Shown: positions 15,773 through 24,448, counted from the stretch's first letter. The stretch is DNA of 64,000 nt from an uncultured Collinsella sp. (GCA_900541875.1 UQLF01000012.1:1-64000); one strand, 5' to 3'. Translations and numbers: made by a program. The notes: generated by a model from the sequence alone, not told the origin.

Positions 15773-16195
15773 TTACAAAGTGCAGCCCACGACCTCGATT
15801 ATGGCAAAAATCGGCACCAAAAACGGGAGCAATGGCAGGGAGCGCGATTTCGTGATGAGGCAGGAAAGGGCAAGGACCAGGTGCGCGGCGGCAAATGACA
15901 CGATGCCACCCATAGGGTCGAGCGTGCAAAGCGCGAAGAGTGCCTTAGCATCTCCCATGCCGATGCCCGGGGTTTGACGGAGGCGCCGCCAGAGCGACTC
16001 AGACAGCACGAGAGCAAGATACACGATGACCGCAAGACCGGCGTGGTCAAGCGCCGTGTTAACGCCTTTGTCGAGCCAAACGCCTGCTAATGCCGCCACA
16101 GCACACGCTCCGGCAAGCGCATTCGGAAACCGCCGCTCACGGGCATCAATCGCCGCGCCGGCAAAGATGCAAATCCAAAACGGAATATAAACCAT
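15773..16195 (-). CDS. A24 family prepilin peptidase (TadV/CpaA-like)
   Basis: A 140-residue inner membrane aspartic peptidase that would cleave type IV prepilin leader peptides. The two catalytic Asp motifs are present: AAIDARERRFPN near the N-terminus and GIGMGDAKALFAL, the GxGD motif. Four to five hydrophobic segments surround them. It lacks the N-terminal methyltransferase domain of full PilD enzymes, as in TadV/CpaA. The ATG at 16195 has GAGGAG at good spacing. No pilin, Tad ATPase or secretion gene is in the window, so its substrates must be encoded elsewhere. Confidence 0.85.
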   Translation of the reverse strand: MVYIPFWICIFAGAAIDARERRFPNALAGACAVAALAGVWLDKGVNTALDHAGLAVIVYLALVLSESLWRRLRQTPGIGMGDAKALFALCTLDPMGGIVSFAAAHLVLALSCLITKSRSLPLLPFLVPIFAIIEVVGCTL

Positions 16196-16229
16196 CGGAC
16201 TCCTCCTCAAGCTGCATCGCAAAAGCAAA

Positions 16230-16266
16230 AACCACCACAAAGGTGCCTGTCCCCTTTGTGGTGGTT
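16230..16266 (-). repeat. Class B GGGGACAG palindrome / terminator after the GT2 gene
   Basis: A 14-bp perfect stem (AACCACCACAAAGG with its complement) encloses a nine-base loop. On the minus strand it ends in a TTTTTGCTTTT run, so it probably terminates the GT2 gene. It shares the CACAAAGGGGACAG core with the hairpin at 23872-23911. Confidence 0.75.
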
Positions 16267-16276
16267 TTGGTGGTGG

Positions 16277-17572
16277 TTATTTGGCTCCCTGCATGACCTC
16301 GTCGAGGGTAACATTGACGGCGTGCTGCGTCGGGACCCAGTCGACCTTTAGGAACAGTGCGGCCACCGTGATGGGGATATAGCTGAACATAAAGATCGGG
16401 AAGGTAAACAGGTTAGTCACCAGACGCCACTTTTGCGCGCAGTGAATGTGCTTGTACTCAAAGATAGTCGTGAGCAGCGCCAGGATAAAGAAGGTCTGAT
16501 ACATCATGGCGAAGGTCATAATGAGCGAAGCGGCGCACGCCTGCATCTCGACTTCGGTAGCCAAGAAACCATGCGAAAGGCCACCCACAATCAAGAACGT
16601 CGCATTAGCGAGCATCGAGATCAGCGATAGCAGCATACCCGGAGCGATGGTCATAAACATGTCGTAGGCGGCAAAGCGATGGTAGCGGAAGGTTGACTTG
16701 ACCAGATGCTTACCGTAGGTAAAGAACACCTGGTAAAAGCCCTTGGTCCACCGCATGCGCTGTTTCCAGGACGCCTTAAACGTCACGGGCTGTTCGTCAA
16801 AGAACTCCGCCGGCGCATAACCGATGCGAATGCCGTGAATGGCGCAGAACGTGGTGAACTGAATATCCTCGGTCAGCGTATGGAACTGCCAACCGTGCAT
16901 GCCCTCGATAACGCTGGCGGAGATGAGGTAGCCCGAACCCGAGACAGCGCAAGAAGTCTTGCAGATATTGCGCGCGTTGTTGAGAAAGCGCGCCTCGCGC
17001 AGGTACCAAGTAGCATTAGCTGCCGAGATCCACGAGCTGCCAAAGTTCTTGGAGTTGCGATAGCTCGTGACCACATGGAAGCCCTGGTCAAAGGCGTCAT
17101 TCATCTTGGAGACGTAATCGCGAGAGATAACGTTATCGGCGTCGAAAATAAAGTAACCCTCAAACGTGTCGGGATACTCGTTAAGGATGCGGTCAAAACC
17201 AAAGTCCATGACCCAGCTCTTGCCCTTGCGGGCCAGGTCATTGCGCTCGTAAACAATGGCACCGGCCTCGCGCGCGAGCTGCGCCGTGTTGTCGGTGCAG
17301 GCATCGGCGACCACGAAAACCTCGATGAGCTCGGACGGATAATCCTGGTCCTTGATGGAGCGAACGAGGTTGGCGATCACGGCCTCCTCATTATGCGCCG
17401 CGATAAAAAAGGCATAGCGATGGAGTTTTTTGGCCTTGGGAGGCGCGACCTCGCCACGAAGAGCGCCAATGACAAAGAAGACCACCTGGTACAGAAAGCA
17501 GACCGTGAGCAGCGTGACGACAATCTGGTTGAAGATCACGATGGGTGTGTTGGTTTGTAAAAAGGCGAGCAT
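16277..17572 (-). CDS. Processive family 2 glycosyltransferase
   Basis: A 431-residue membrane glycosyltransferase of the IcaA/NodC/hyaluronan-synthase type, which polymerises and often extrudes a polysaccharide. An N-terminal helix (IVVTLLTVCFLYQVVFFVIG) precedes the GT-A domain. That domain has FFIAAHNEEAVIANL, DxD-like FIFDADNVIS, the acceptor motif LTEDIQF and the QxxRW motif KQRMRWTKGF. Three or four C-terminal helices follow. The ATG at 17572 has GGGAG six bases upstream. No partner polysaccharide genes are adjacent; the downstream prepilin peptidase is probably unrelated. The polymer made is unknown. Confidence 0.86.
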   Translation of the reverse strand: MLAFLQTNTPIVIFNQIVVTLLTVCFLYQVVFFVIGALRGEVAPPKAKKLHRYAFFIAAHNEEAVIANLVRSIKDQDYPSELIEVFVVADACTDNTAQLAREAGAIVYERNDLARKGKSWVMDFGFDRILNEYPDTFEGYFIFDADNVISRDYVSKMNDAFDQGFHVVTSYRNSKNFGSSWISAANATWYLREARFLNNARNICKTSCAVSGSGYLISASVIEGMHGWQFHTLTEDIQFTTFCAIHGIRIGYAPAEFFDEQPVTFKASWKQRMRWTKGFYQVFFTYGKHLVKSTFRYHRFAAYDMFMTIAPGMLLSLISMLANATFLIVGGLSHGFLATEVEMQACAASLIMTFAMMYQTFFILALLTTIFEYKHIHCAQKWRLVTNLFTFPIFMFSYIPITVAALFLKVDWVPTQHAVNVTLDEVMQGAK

Positions 17573-17606
17573 GCAGGCTCCCAGCAACGCGTAACGTAAA
17601 CAAACG

Positions 17607-17636
17607 TATATCTTACCGCAGGCTTACCGAGTTCAA
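17607..17636 (-). promoter_or_regulatory. Possible promoter for the GT2 gene
   Basis: On the minus strand TTGAAC and GATATA are separated by 18 bases, about 35 bases upstream of the chosen start. The -10 element is imperfect. Confidence 0.4.
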
Positions 17637-17654
17637 GAAACCACCTAATACTGG

Positions 17655-18668
17655 CTAGGCTTCGAGAAGACCGAGCTGCGGAACGATTTCATCTCCAGCG
17701 GCCGTGCGACCGAGCGAGCGCGGAGCCAGATCGTCGAGAACCGCCGCAAGATCCCACGGCAACTCGTCGCGGCACTCAATGCGCTCCCCCGTCACGGGAT
17801 GTTCGAACGCCACGCGCCAAGAATGGAGGAACTGCCTGGTCAAACCCTGATCGGCACGGGCATCGCACTTGCCGTAGAGCGGATCGCCCACGCAGGCGTG
17901 GTTGATATGGCGCATGTGCACGCGAATCTGATGCGTGCGACCGGTAAACAGATGGCACTCAACGAGCGTATAACCATCGTCAAAGCGCGTGGAATCAAAG
18001 CGCTCGAGGACTTTAAAGGTCGTAATGGCCTGACGGGCAAAGGGGTCGTCCGAAACCGCCATCTTGACGCGGTCGCGCGTAGAACGGGCGATACCGGTAT
18101 TGATGGTGCCCTCGTCCATGGCGATGTGCCCGTGGACAAGCGTGATATAGCGGCGGTCGAGCGTACGCGTGCGAATGAGATTTTGAAGCGCGCGCTGCGT
18201 GTCGTCGTCCTTTGCCGCAAGCATGAGACCCGAGGTATCGCGATCCAAACGATGCACGATCCCGGGGCGGTCCTCACCCTGTACGATACCAAGATGGTCG
18301 ATGCCGCAGTGGTAGACCAGAGCGTTCGCAAGGGTGCCGCTCTCGTGGCCATGGGCGGGATGGCACACCAGGCCGCGCTGCTTGGAGAGCACGATAAGGT
18401 AGTCGTCCTCGTAGCGAATATCGAGGGGAATGGCCTCGGGAATCACGTCGGTCGGGTCGTGCGCCTCGGGCAGGTCGACCGAAATACGGTCGCCGACTCG
18501 CACGGCGTACTTTTTGGACAGGCAGGTCTCGCCGTTGACGGCTACGGCACCGCCCTCGATCAGATGCGCGCAGGCAGAGCGCGTGGTACAGCCGTCGTTG
18601 GCGCCCAGATAGGCGTCGAGACGCTGGCCAGCGGAATCATCGGCAACAAGAATATGGATGTCGGCCAT
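17655..18668 (-). CDS. RluA/RluD family pseudouridine synthase
   Basis: Isomerises uridines in rRNA or tRNA. The 337-residue protein has an N-terminal S4 RNA-binding domain (RLDAYLGAND, ACAHLIEGGAVAVNGE) and a catalytic domain with the invariant Asp in HRLDRDTSGLMLAAKD. The conserved LVHGHIAMDEGTI and GRTHQIRVHM blocks follow. The start codon shares one base with the lspA stop (TAATG), the frequent lspA-rluD pairing of Gram-positives. RluD-like specificity for 23S rRNA is likely but not proven; the C-terminal region after position 300 is less conserved. Confidence 0.92.
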   Translation of the reverse strand: MADIHILVADDSAGQRLDAYLGANDGCTTRSACAHLIEGGAVAVNGETCLSKKYAVRVGDRISVDLPEAHDPTDVIPEAIPLDIRYEDDYLIVLSKQRGLVCHPAHGHESGTLANALVYHCGIDHLGIVQGEDRPGIVHRLDRDTSGLMLAAKDDDTQRALQNLIRTRTLDRRYITLVHGHIAMDEGTINTGIARSTRDRVKMAVSDDPFARQAITTFKVLERFDSTRFDDGYTLVECHLFTGRTHQIRVHMRHINHACVGDPLYGKCDARADQGLTRQFLHSWRVAFEHPVTGERIECRDELPWDLAAVLDDLAPRSLGRTAAGDEIVPQLGLLEA

Positions 18669-19267
18669 TAGCGCTCATTCCTTTCGCGAATCTTGCGGGC
18701 ACGCTCCCCACGTTGTTTAGCCTTGCGCTTGGCGCGGGCCTCGTCACGGGCGTTGAGCTCGGCGGTCGCATCGACTTCGCGGGCCGCGGGGCTCAAGAAC
18801 ATGTAACCGAAGAGGGCGAGCGCGACACCCAAGGTAATGCCGATATCGGCCACATTGAAGACGGGGAAGTCGATGAAGGTGGTGGCAATAAAATCGGTCA
18901 CGAAGCCAAAGGCCAAACGATCGATAGCGTTGCCGATAGCACCGCCCGCAACCATCGCCATGCCCACGACCTCAAGATGGGCGAGTTGGGGCGCACGAAC
19001 GAGGTACACGGCAATAGCGACAATGACCGCCAGCGCCAGCACGGCAAACGCGATGCCATGCCCCTCGCCCATGCTAAAGGCAGCGCCGATATTGCGGACA
19101 AACAGGAAGTCGATCACGCCGGGGATGACGGTCATATGCAGTGCATCGCCCACGGCACGAACCGCAAGCTTGGTCAACTGGTCAACAAGCAGCACAACGA
19201 GCGCCACCCCGCCAGCAACACCCAACCGCCAACGCAAAGGCGGCGTCATATCCCCAGTACGACCCAA
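18668..19267 (-). CDS. lspA: Lipoprotein signal peptidase II
   Basis: The aspartic peptidase that removes signal peptides from lipid-modified prolipoproteins in the membrane. The 199-residue protein has four hydrophobic helices. The catalytic Asp residues are in IGNAIDRLAFGFVTDF and FNVADIGITLG, with VVLLVDQLTK near the N-terminus and RNIGAAFS in the periplasmic loop. A basic C-terminal tail (KRKAKQRGERARKIRERNER) is longer than in E. coli. The TTG at 19267 has GGGG at a suitable distance; an ATG at 19249 is an alternative with poorer spacing. The lipoprotein encoded at 59.2 kb is a plausible substrate. Confidence 0.93.
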   Translation of the reverse strand: MGRTGDMTPPLRWRLGVAGGVALVVLLVDQLTKLAVRAVGDALHMTVIPGVIDFLFVRNIGAAFSMGEGHGIAFAVLALAVIVAIAVYLVRAPQLAHLEVVGMAMVAGGAIGNAIDRLAFGFVTDFIATTFIDFPVFNVADIGITLGVALALFGYMFLSPAAREVDATAELNARDEARAKRKAKQRGERARKIRERNER

Positions 19268-19388
19268 AGAAATCCCCTACCCTCAAGAACATCGAATAAC
19301 GTTTAACGCAATTAACCATCTTATATTGCCACACGCAGAGCGCACGACATATCCACCAACACAAGCGAAATAACCAGCTAAAAACGAA

Positions 19389-19417
19389 AGCGGCATTCCA
19401 AAAAACAGAATGCCGCT
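19389..19417 (-). terminator. ileS: Intrinsic terminator of ileS
   Basis: AGCGGCATTC/GAATGCCGCT arms form a perfect ten-base stem. On the minus strand they are followed by TTCGTTTTT. It lies about 70 bases after the ileS stop, with a palindromic repeat in between. Confidence 0.85.
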
Positions 19418-19434
19418 TGAATGTGACACAGGTA

Positions 19435-19486
19435 GTCATTGGGGACGTTCTTGTTTGACTAGTCATTTAAGAACGTCCCCAACGAC
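19435..19486. repeat. Class A palindromic repeat touching the ileS stop
   Basis: Two 18-base arms (GTCATTGGGGACGTTCTT and a near-perfect complement) flank a 16-base spacer that itself contains ACTAGTCATT. The right arm runs into the ileS TAG stop codon. Same 18-16-18 layout as the copy at 47155-47206. Confidence 0.85.
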
Positions 19487-22290
19487 TAGTTCAGCGCCTC
19501 CGCGCAGCGCTTGCAGATATGTGCGTGGCCGTTGTACTCGCCGACGGTGGTGCGGTAATTCCAGCAACGGTCGCAGCACTCGCCCTCGGCTGCCTCGATG
19601 GCAACGGAGAGCTCCTCGCCCTGGGTCAGCTCAACATCGGAGACGATGTAGAACTCGGCCAGGTCGACGGCCTTATCGCCGGTCAGCAGCGCATACATCT
19701 CGGCGGGAACGACCGCCTTGACACGGACCTGCTGGCTCTTAGTGAAGGTGCCGGCGGAGCGGGCATCCTCAAGGGCCTTGGTCACGGCGCTACGGAGCTC
19801 GAGTGAAGCCTCGAGCACGCCCTCGAACTCATTGGCCTCGTCGACCGTGATAGGCGACTTGTACCAATCGAGCAGCGCGGCGTACTTCTGGTGATCGACG
19901 CAGCCGGCGGGCGCATATGCCATGGCCTCGTCGACGGTGTAGGACAGGATCGGCTGCAGGTCGCGCATGAGCATCGAGAAGAGCTCGGCCAGCACGGTCT
20001 GGGCGCTGCGGCGCTCGAGCGAGCCGGGCTTCTCGCAGTACAGACGGTCCTTCAGGGCGTCGAGGTACACGTTGGAGAGCTCGGTAACCACGAAGTCGTA
20101 AAGCGCACGGTAAGCGCGCGGGAACTCGTAGCTGGCGTAAGCATCGTCGACCTCGGCCTGGACCTGGGTCAGGCGGGCAACCATGAGCTTGTCGAGCGGC
20201 AGCAGGTCGGCAAAGGCGACGCCGTCGGTCTCGGGCTCAAACTGACCCTCGAGCTCGGAGAGCAGGAAGCGCAGCGTGTTGCGGAAACGACGGTAGGCAT
20301 CGGACGTACGAGCGAGAATCTCGTGGTCGATGGACACGTCGGAGCTGGTGTCAACGGAGGCAACCCACAGACGGATGATGTCAGCGCCCATCTCGTCGCA
20401 GACCTTGTTGGGGTCGATGACGTTGCCGAGCGACTTGGACATCTTGCGGCCCTGGCCGTCGAGCGTGAAACCCTGCGAGACGACAGCTTTGTACGGAGCG
20501 TGGCCGTTGGCACCCACCGAGGTGAGCAGCGAGCTCTGGAACCAACCACGATGCTGGTCGGAGCCCTCAAGATACACGTCCGCCGGGTACTCCAGCTCGG
20601 GACGGTACTCGCAAACGGCCTTCCAAGACACGCCGGAGTCCCACCACACGTCGAGGATGTCCTTATCGGCCTTGAGGTGATGGCCGCCGCACTTGGGGCA
20701 GACGCAGGCATCGCCCAGGTAGCTCTCGGGAGCGTCGGTGAACCAGGCGTCAGAGCCCTTCTCGTGGAAGAGCTTGATGACGGCATCGAGCGTAGCGTCG
20801 TTCATAACCTTCTCGCCGCAGTCGGCGCAGGTGTAGCTGGGGATAGGCACGCCCCAGTTGCGCTGGCGGCTGATGCACCAGTCGGGACGCTGCTCGACCA
20901 TGGCGCCGATGCGGTTGGCGGCATGGGCCGGATACCACTTGACGTTCTCGCGGACCTCCTTGCCAGCCTGCTCGCGCAGACCCGTCTTGTCCATCGAGAC
21001 GAACCACTGGTCGGTAGCACGGAAGAGCACCGGGTGCTTGCAGCGCCAGCAGTGCGGATAGCTGTGCGTGATCTTCTTCTCGAGAACCAGGGTGCCGCGC
21101 TCGCGCAGGAACTCGATGATGTGCGGATTGGCCTCATCGGTATCCATGCCGCTGAAGGGGCCACCGGTGCCAAATTCCTCGCCGGTGTAGAACTTGCCGT
21201 CGTCATCGACCGGCATGCAGATGTCGGTGATGCCCTCCTTGAGGCAGGCGAAGTAGTCGTCGACGCCGTGGCCGGGCGAGTTGTGGACGATACCGGTACC
21301 GTCGTCGACACCGACGTAATCGGCAAGTAGTGCCACGCCCTCAACACCGTCAAAGATCGGCTGCTTGTAGTGGATGTGGTGGAAGGTCTCGGCGGGAACC
21401 ACATAGGGCTTGTCGTCGACCATGACCGGGGTGTACTCCCAGCCAAACTCCTCGCAGCACTTGGGAGCCAGGTCCTCGAGCATGACCTCGGCACGGCCAT
21501 CGTGCTCAACGGCGACATAGGCGGCGCCGGGCTTGAGAGAAACGGCCTGGTCGGAAGGGATGGTCCACGGCGTGGTCGTCCAGATGATAAAGTCGACCGG
21601 GCCGTCGAAGTTCTCGAGGCCGGCGGGCTTGGAGGTCATCTCAAAGCGCACGAAGATGGAGGGGCTCGTCTCGTCGGAGTACTCGATCTCAGCCTCGGCC
21701 AGCGCGGTGTGGCAGTGCTTGCACCAGTGGACGGGCTTGTGACCGCGATAGATCATGCCCTTGTCGAACATGGCCTTGAAGACCTCGATGTCGGCAGCGT
21801 CATGCTGGTGATAGAGCGTCAGGTAGGGGTTGTCCCAGTCGCCAAGCACGCCCAGGCGACGGAAGCCGGCCTTCTGCAGCTCGATGTTCTCGACAGCGAA
21901 CTCGTTGCAGAGCTCACGAATCTTGGCCGTGGGGGTCTGGTTGAACTTCTCGGTGCCGAGCTTCTCCTCGACCTTGTGCTCGATCGGCTGACCGTGGCAG
22001 TCCCAACCGGGGACATAGGGAACCTCATAGCCCTGCATCATCCAGTAACGGTTGATAATGTCCTTGGAGATCTTGTTCATGGCGTGGCCGATGTGAATCG
22101 GGCCGTTGGCGTACGGAGGGCCGTCGTGCAGCACGAACTTCTTGTGGCCCTCGTTCTTCTTCAGAACCTGCTCGTAGACCTTGTTGTCCTGCCAGTCCTT
22201 GAGTCGCTTGGGCTCGGACTTGGAAAGACCGGCACGCATGGGAAAACCGGTCTTGGGCAGATTCATCGTCTGCTTGTACTCGTTTGCCAC
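19486..22290 (-). CDS. ileS: Isoleucyl-tRNA synthetase
   Basis: Charges tRNA-Ile. The 934-residue class I enzyme has the HIGH motif at 66-69 (ANGPIHIGHAMNK), the CP1 editing domain (about 180-400), and KMSKS in GQGRKMSKSLGN near residue 610. Zinc ligands occur in an internal CADCGEK/CPKCGG region and in the C-terminal knuckle CDRCWNYRT...CKRCAEALN. These features match the bacterial type. A T-box leader precedes it, so expression should rise when uncharged tRNA-Ile accumulates. The stop codon is fused to a palindromic repeat, with the terminator beyond it. Confidence 0.97.
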   Translation of the reverse strand: MANEYKQTMNLPKTGFPMRAGLSKSEPKRLKDWQDNKVYEQVLKKNEGHKKFVLHDGPPYANGPIHIGHAMNKISKDIINRYWMMQGYEVPYVPGWDCHGQPIEHKVEEKLGTEKFNQTPTAKIRELCNEFAVENIELQKAGFRRLGVLGDWDNPYLTLYHQHDAADIEVFKAMFDKGMIYRGHKPVHWCKHCHTALAEAEIEYSDETSPSIFVRFEMTSKPAGLENFDGPVDFIIWTTTPWTIPSDQAVSLKPGAAYVAVEHDGRAEVMLEDLAPKCCEEFGWEYTPVMVDDKPYVVPAETFHHIHYKQPIFDGVEGVALLADYVGVDDGTGIVHNSPGHGVDDYFACLKEGITDICMPVDDDGKFYTGEEFGTGGPFSGMDTDEANPHIIEFLRERGTLVLEKKITHSYPHCWRCKHPVLFRATDQWFVSMDKTGLREQAGKEVRENVKWYPAHAANRIGAMVEQRPDWCISRQRNWGVPIPSYTCADCGEKVMNDATLDAVIKLFHEKGSDAWFTDAPESYLGDACVCPKCGGHHLKADKDILDVWWDSGVSWKAVCEYRPELEYPADVYLEGSDQHRGWFQSSLLTSVGANGHAPYKAVVSQGFTLDGQGRKMSKSLGNVIDPNKVCDEMGADIIRLWVASVDTSSDVSIDHEILARTSDAYRRFRNTLRFLLSELEGQFEPETDGVAFADLLPLDKLMVARLTQVQAEVDDAYASYEFPRAYRALYDFVVTELSNVYLDALKDRLYCEKPGSLERRSAQTVLAELFSMLMRDLQPILSYTVDEAMAYAPAGCVDHQKYAALLDWYKSPITVDEANEFEGVLEASLELRSAVTKALEDARSAGTFTKSQQVRVKAVVPAEMYALLTGDKAVDLAEFYIVSDVELTQGEELSVAIEAAEGECCDRCWNYRTTVGEYNGHAHICKRCAEALN

Positions 22291-22333
22291 GGTACCCCTT
22301 TCATGTCATGGGCGCACACGCCCGTTGGGCACC

Positions 22334-22645
22334 AAAAAAGCGCCCGTCCCTGCAAGCTGGGACGAAGCGCCACAAAACGAGCTGTACGCCCGCAAAAGCT
22401 CTTCGTTTAACCACCCAGCTTAGATGCCCTCGCCCGCGTATTCGCGCGCTCGCATCCGTTACTCGGCTGGCCTGTATCGACGACCATCTCGGCGATATCT
22501 ACTAAGACGTGCCTGTGCGACGCGTCCGTTGGGACCGCAGCTCCGGGGTGATATTCATCGGTCGCATGCACGGGTTCTCAGCGCTCCCCGCTCTCTGTGG
22601 CATGCGGACGGCCGACTACTCGTCCCCATCAACGCTTATGCGGAG
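22334..22645 (-). promoter_or_regulatory. T-box riboswitch leader of ileS
   Basis: Read on the minus strand, the leader starts with GACGAGTAGTC (22624-22614), then the AGAGAG bulge (22596-22591) and GCTGAGAACCC (22582-22572), all Stem I hallmarks. A plausible isoleucine specifier ATC lies at 22552-22550 (context GAATATCACC). A GGGTGG T-box core follows at 22416-22411. It ends in a strong terminator: GCGCTTCGTCCC pairing with GGGACGGGCGC (22370-22340), then TTTTTT. The core departs from the usual GGGTGGNACCGCG after GGGTGG, and that part is less certain. Together with ileS just downstream the assignment is strong. Confidence 0.85.
22340..22370 (-). terminator. Regulated terminator of the ileS T-box
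   Basis: The hairpin has GCGCTTCGTCCC and GGGACGGGCGC arms with a T-run at 22339-22334 on the minus strand, 44 bases before the ileS start. It is the off-state structure of the T-box. Confidence 0.85.
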
Positions 22646-22776
22646 TATGCTAGCACGTTCCGCGCCGGCGAAAAACCCTCAACACTGGTTTTATACGTTC
22701 GAAATTTCTCGCTATTACTGCCCTTCTCTAGGAGCAAAATACCTGAAAGCACTCTATCGAACGAAAGAAGGTTGCT

Positions 22777-23865
22777 ATGCGCACGATTGGAATGAGCGAC
22801 TACACCGTTGGTGAGGATTGCTTTACCGAGCTGCCAACCGCACTGGCGGAGTACGGCGCGAAGAAAGTCGCCATCATTGGCGGCAAGCGAGCCCTGGCTG
22901 CGGCGCTGCCGGGAATCGAGGCGGCACTTGAAGGTACCGATGTCGAGGTCCTGGAGACGCGCGTCTATGGCACCAACAGTACGCGTGCCAATATCGCCAA
23001 GGTCGTGAACTCCCCTGCCTGCCAGGAAGCCGACGTGCTCATCGCATGCGGCGGCGGCAAGGCGCTCGACACCGTGAAGACCGCAGCCATCGAGCTCAAG
23101 AAGATCGTCTTCACCGTCCCGACGATCTGTTCTAACTGCTCCGCCGCAACCGCCATTGCCGTTGTGTACAACGACGACGGCTCGCTCGAGGGCTATTCGT
23201 ACCCCAACCGACCGGCGCACATCTTCATCAACCCCAAGATCATCGCCGAAGCTCCGGCGGAGTACTTCTGGGCCGGCGTAGGCGATGCCCTGTCCAAGCA
23301 GCCCGAGGTCGAGTACGCCACGAGCGCCGGCAACTTGGAGCACACGGCAGGCCTTGGCCTGGCACTCGCCCACACCTGCTCCGAGCCGCTGTTTACCTAC
23401 GGCGTTCAGGGTCTTGAGGACGTGCGCCAGAACCTGTCAAGCGAGGCCGTCAAACAAATCGCGCTCGACATCGTGGTCAACACGGGCTACGTCTCCAACC
23501 TGACCAACCAGAACGATTACTACTACAACTCGAGCGTGGCGCACGCATTCTACAACGCCACCTGCAGCATTCCGCGTGAGGGCACCTACCTGCACGGCGA
23601 GGTCGTGAGCCTGGGCGTGCTCGTGCTGTTTGCCTATACGGGAGACACCGAGAACCTTGAGCGCTACGCCGCCTTTAACAAGCAGATGGGGCTGCCCGTG
23701 ACGCTTGAGCAGGTCGGCCTTACCGAGGCCGACATCCCGGCGCTGTGTGAGTATGCCCACGCCACCAACGAGTGGAAGCAGGGTAACCCGGAGCCCTTCA
23801 CCGACGAGAAGTTCGCCGCCGCCATCAAGGCCGCCAACGCCTACGGCCACTCTATCCTGGCCTAA
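22777..23865 (+). CDS. Glycerol dehydrogenase-like iron-containing alcohol dehydrogenase family protein
   Basis: A 362-residue NAD-linked oxidoreductase of the GldA/YbdH branch of the Fe-ADH superfamily. The N-terminal Rossmann-like domain contains the dinucleotide-binding GGGKALDTVK. Metal ligands are likely in GVGDALSK (Asp), SSVAHAFYN (His) and YLHGEVV (His). The GldA loop TDAPTSA reads SNCSAATA here, so substrate preference may differ from glycerol. The ATG follows GAAAGAAGG. It is a monocistronic plus-strand gene divergent from the ileS leader and ends in a clear hairpin. The superfamily is certain; the substrate is not. Confidence 0.85.
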   Translation: MRTIGMSDYTVGEDCFTELPTALAEYGAKKVAIIGGKRALAAALPGIEAALEGTDVEVLETRVYGTNSTRANIAKVVNSPACQEADVLIACGGGKALDTVKTAAIELKKIVFTVPTICSNCSAATAIAVVYNDDGSLEGYSYPNRPAHIFINPKIIAEAPAEYFWAGVGDALSKQPEVEYATSAGNLEHTAGLGLALAHTCSEPLFTYGVQGLEDVRQNLSSEAVKQIALDIVVNTGYVSNLTNQNDYYYNSSVAHAFYNATCSIPREGTYLHGEVVSLGVLVLFAYTGDTENLERYAAFNKQMGLPVTLEQVGLTEADIPALCEYAHATNEWKQGNPEPFTDEKFAAAIKAANAYGHSILA

Positions 23866-23871
23866 CCGACC

Positions 23872-23911
23872 AAAACCGCCACAAAGGGGACAGTACCTTT
23901 GTGGCGGTTTT
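23872..23911 (+). repeat. Class B GGGGACAG palindrome / terminator after the GldA-like gene
   Basis: Perfect 16-base arms (AAAACCGCCACAAAGG and complement) surround an eight-base loop and are followed by a T-run on the plus strand. The core CACAAAGGGGACAG matches the hairpin at 16230-16266. The right end touches the DUF523 stop codon. Confidence 0.8.
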
Positions 23912-24367
23912 TTATTGCTGTAACATGCTCGAGTCGAATTCGCTTGCCGGGATCACGCGGTAGCCGTGGCGCAGGAGCAGGTCAACGAAGACACCGTTAC
24001 CTGTTGTGAGCGTGCCGCTGAAGGATCCGTCGTAGATATGGCCCACGCCGCACGACGGACTGCGATCCTGCAAAATGCACGCAGCGATCTCGGACGGGCC
24101 GCCCGCCTGCTCGCACATATCGAGCGCACGTTGAGCGCCCAGGCGAAACTCACGATCAACCGAGGCGCCCTCGCAGGTACGGACCTCGCCATTCACAATC
24201 TCGGACGGCTTGCGCGGCGTGGGCAGGCCGCCAAAGACCTCGGGGCACACCAACAAGACCTCAGTCCCCGTGCGTTCGCAGGCCTCGACCAACGCGCGAT
24301 GATAGTTGTCGAGCCCGTTATACTTGCAGCTCTCGCCCATCAAGCAGGCGCTCACCACGATCTTCAT
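23912..24367 (-). CDS. DUF523 family protein
   Basis: A 151-residue cytoplasmic protein of the DUF523 family. It has the conserved cysteine pattern: VSACLMGESCKYNG at the start, VCPEVFGGLPTPR in the middle and QDRSPSCGVGHIYDG later. The cysteines suggest metal or cluster binding, but no activity is established. The start MKIVVSAC has AGAGG at eight bases; two upstream ATGs are closer to, or inside, that site. It follows ftsH on the same strand, separated by a terminator. Confidence 0.85.
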   Translation of the reverse strand: MKIVVSACLMGESCKYNGLDNYHRALVEACERTGTEVLLVCPEVFGGLPTPRKPSEIVNGEVRTCEGASVDREFRLGAQRALDMCEQAGGPSEIAACILQDRSPSCGVGHIYDGSFSGTLTTGNGVFVDLLLRHGYRVIPASEFDSSMLQQ

Positions 24368-24387
24368 TTCCATCCCTCTCAAGCAAA

Positions 24388-24422
24388 ACGCCCCATTTGA
24401 GAAAGCTGCTCAAATGGGGCGT
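24388..24422 (-). terminator. Intrinsic terminator of ftsH
   Basis: A 14-base perfect stem (ACGCCCCATTTGAG and complement) with a seven-base loop, followed by TTTTGCTT on the minus strand. It lies between the ftsH stop and DUF523. Confidence 0.8.
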
Positions 24423-24448
24423 CGGCGTTTACTGGCTCGACCGCGGCT

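Noticed and set aside
15773..17572. A pilus or polysaccharide secretion cluster formed by the A24 peptidase and the glycosyltransferase
   Set aside because: A terminator-like palindrome separates the two genes and no other pilus or secretion component is nearby.
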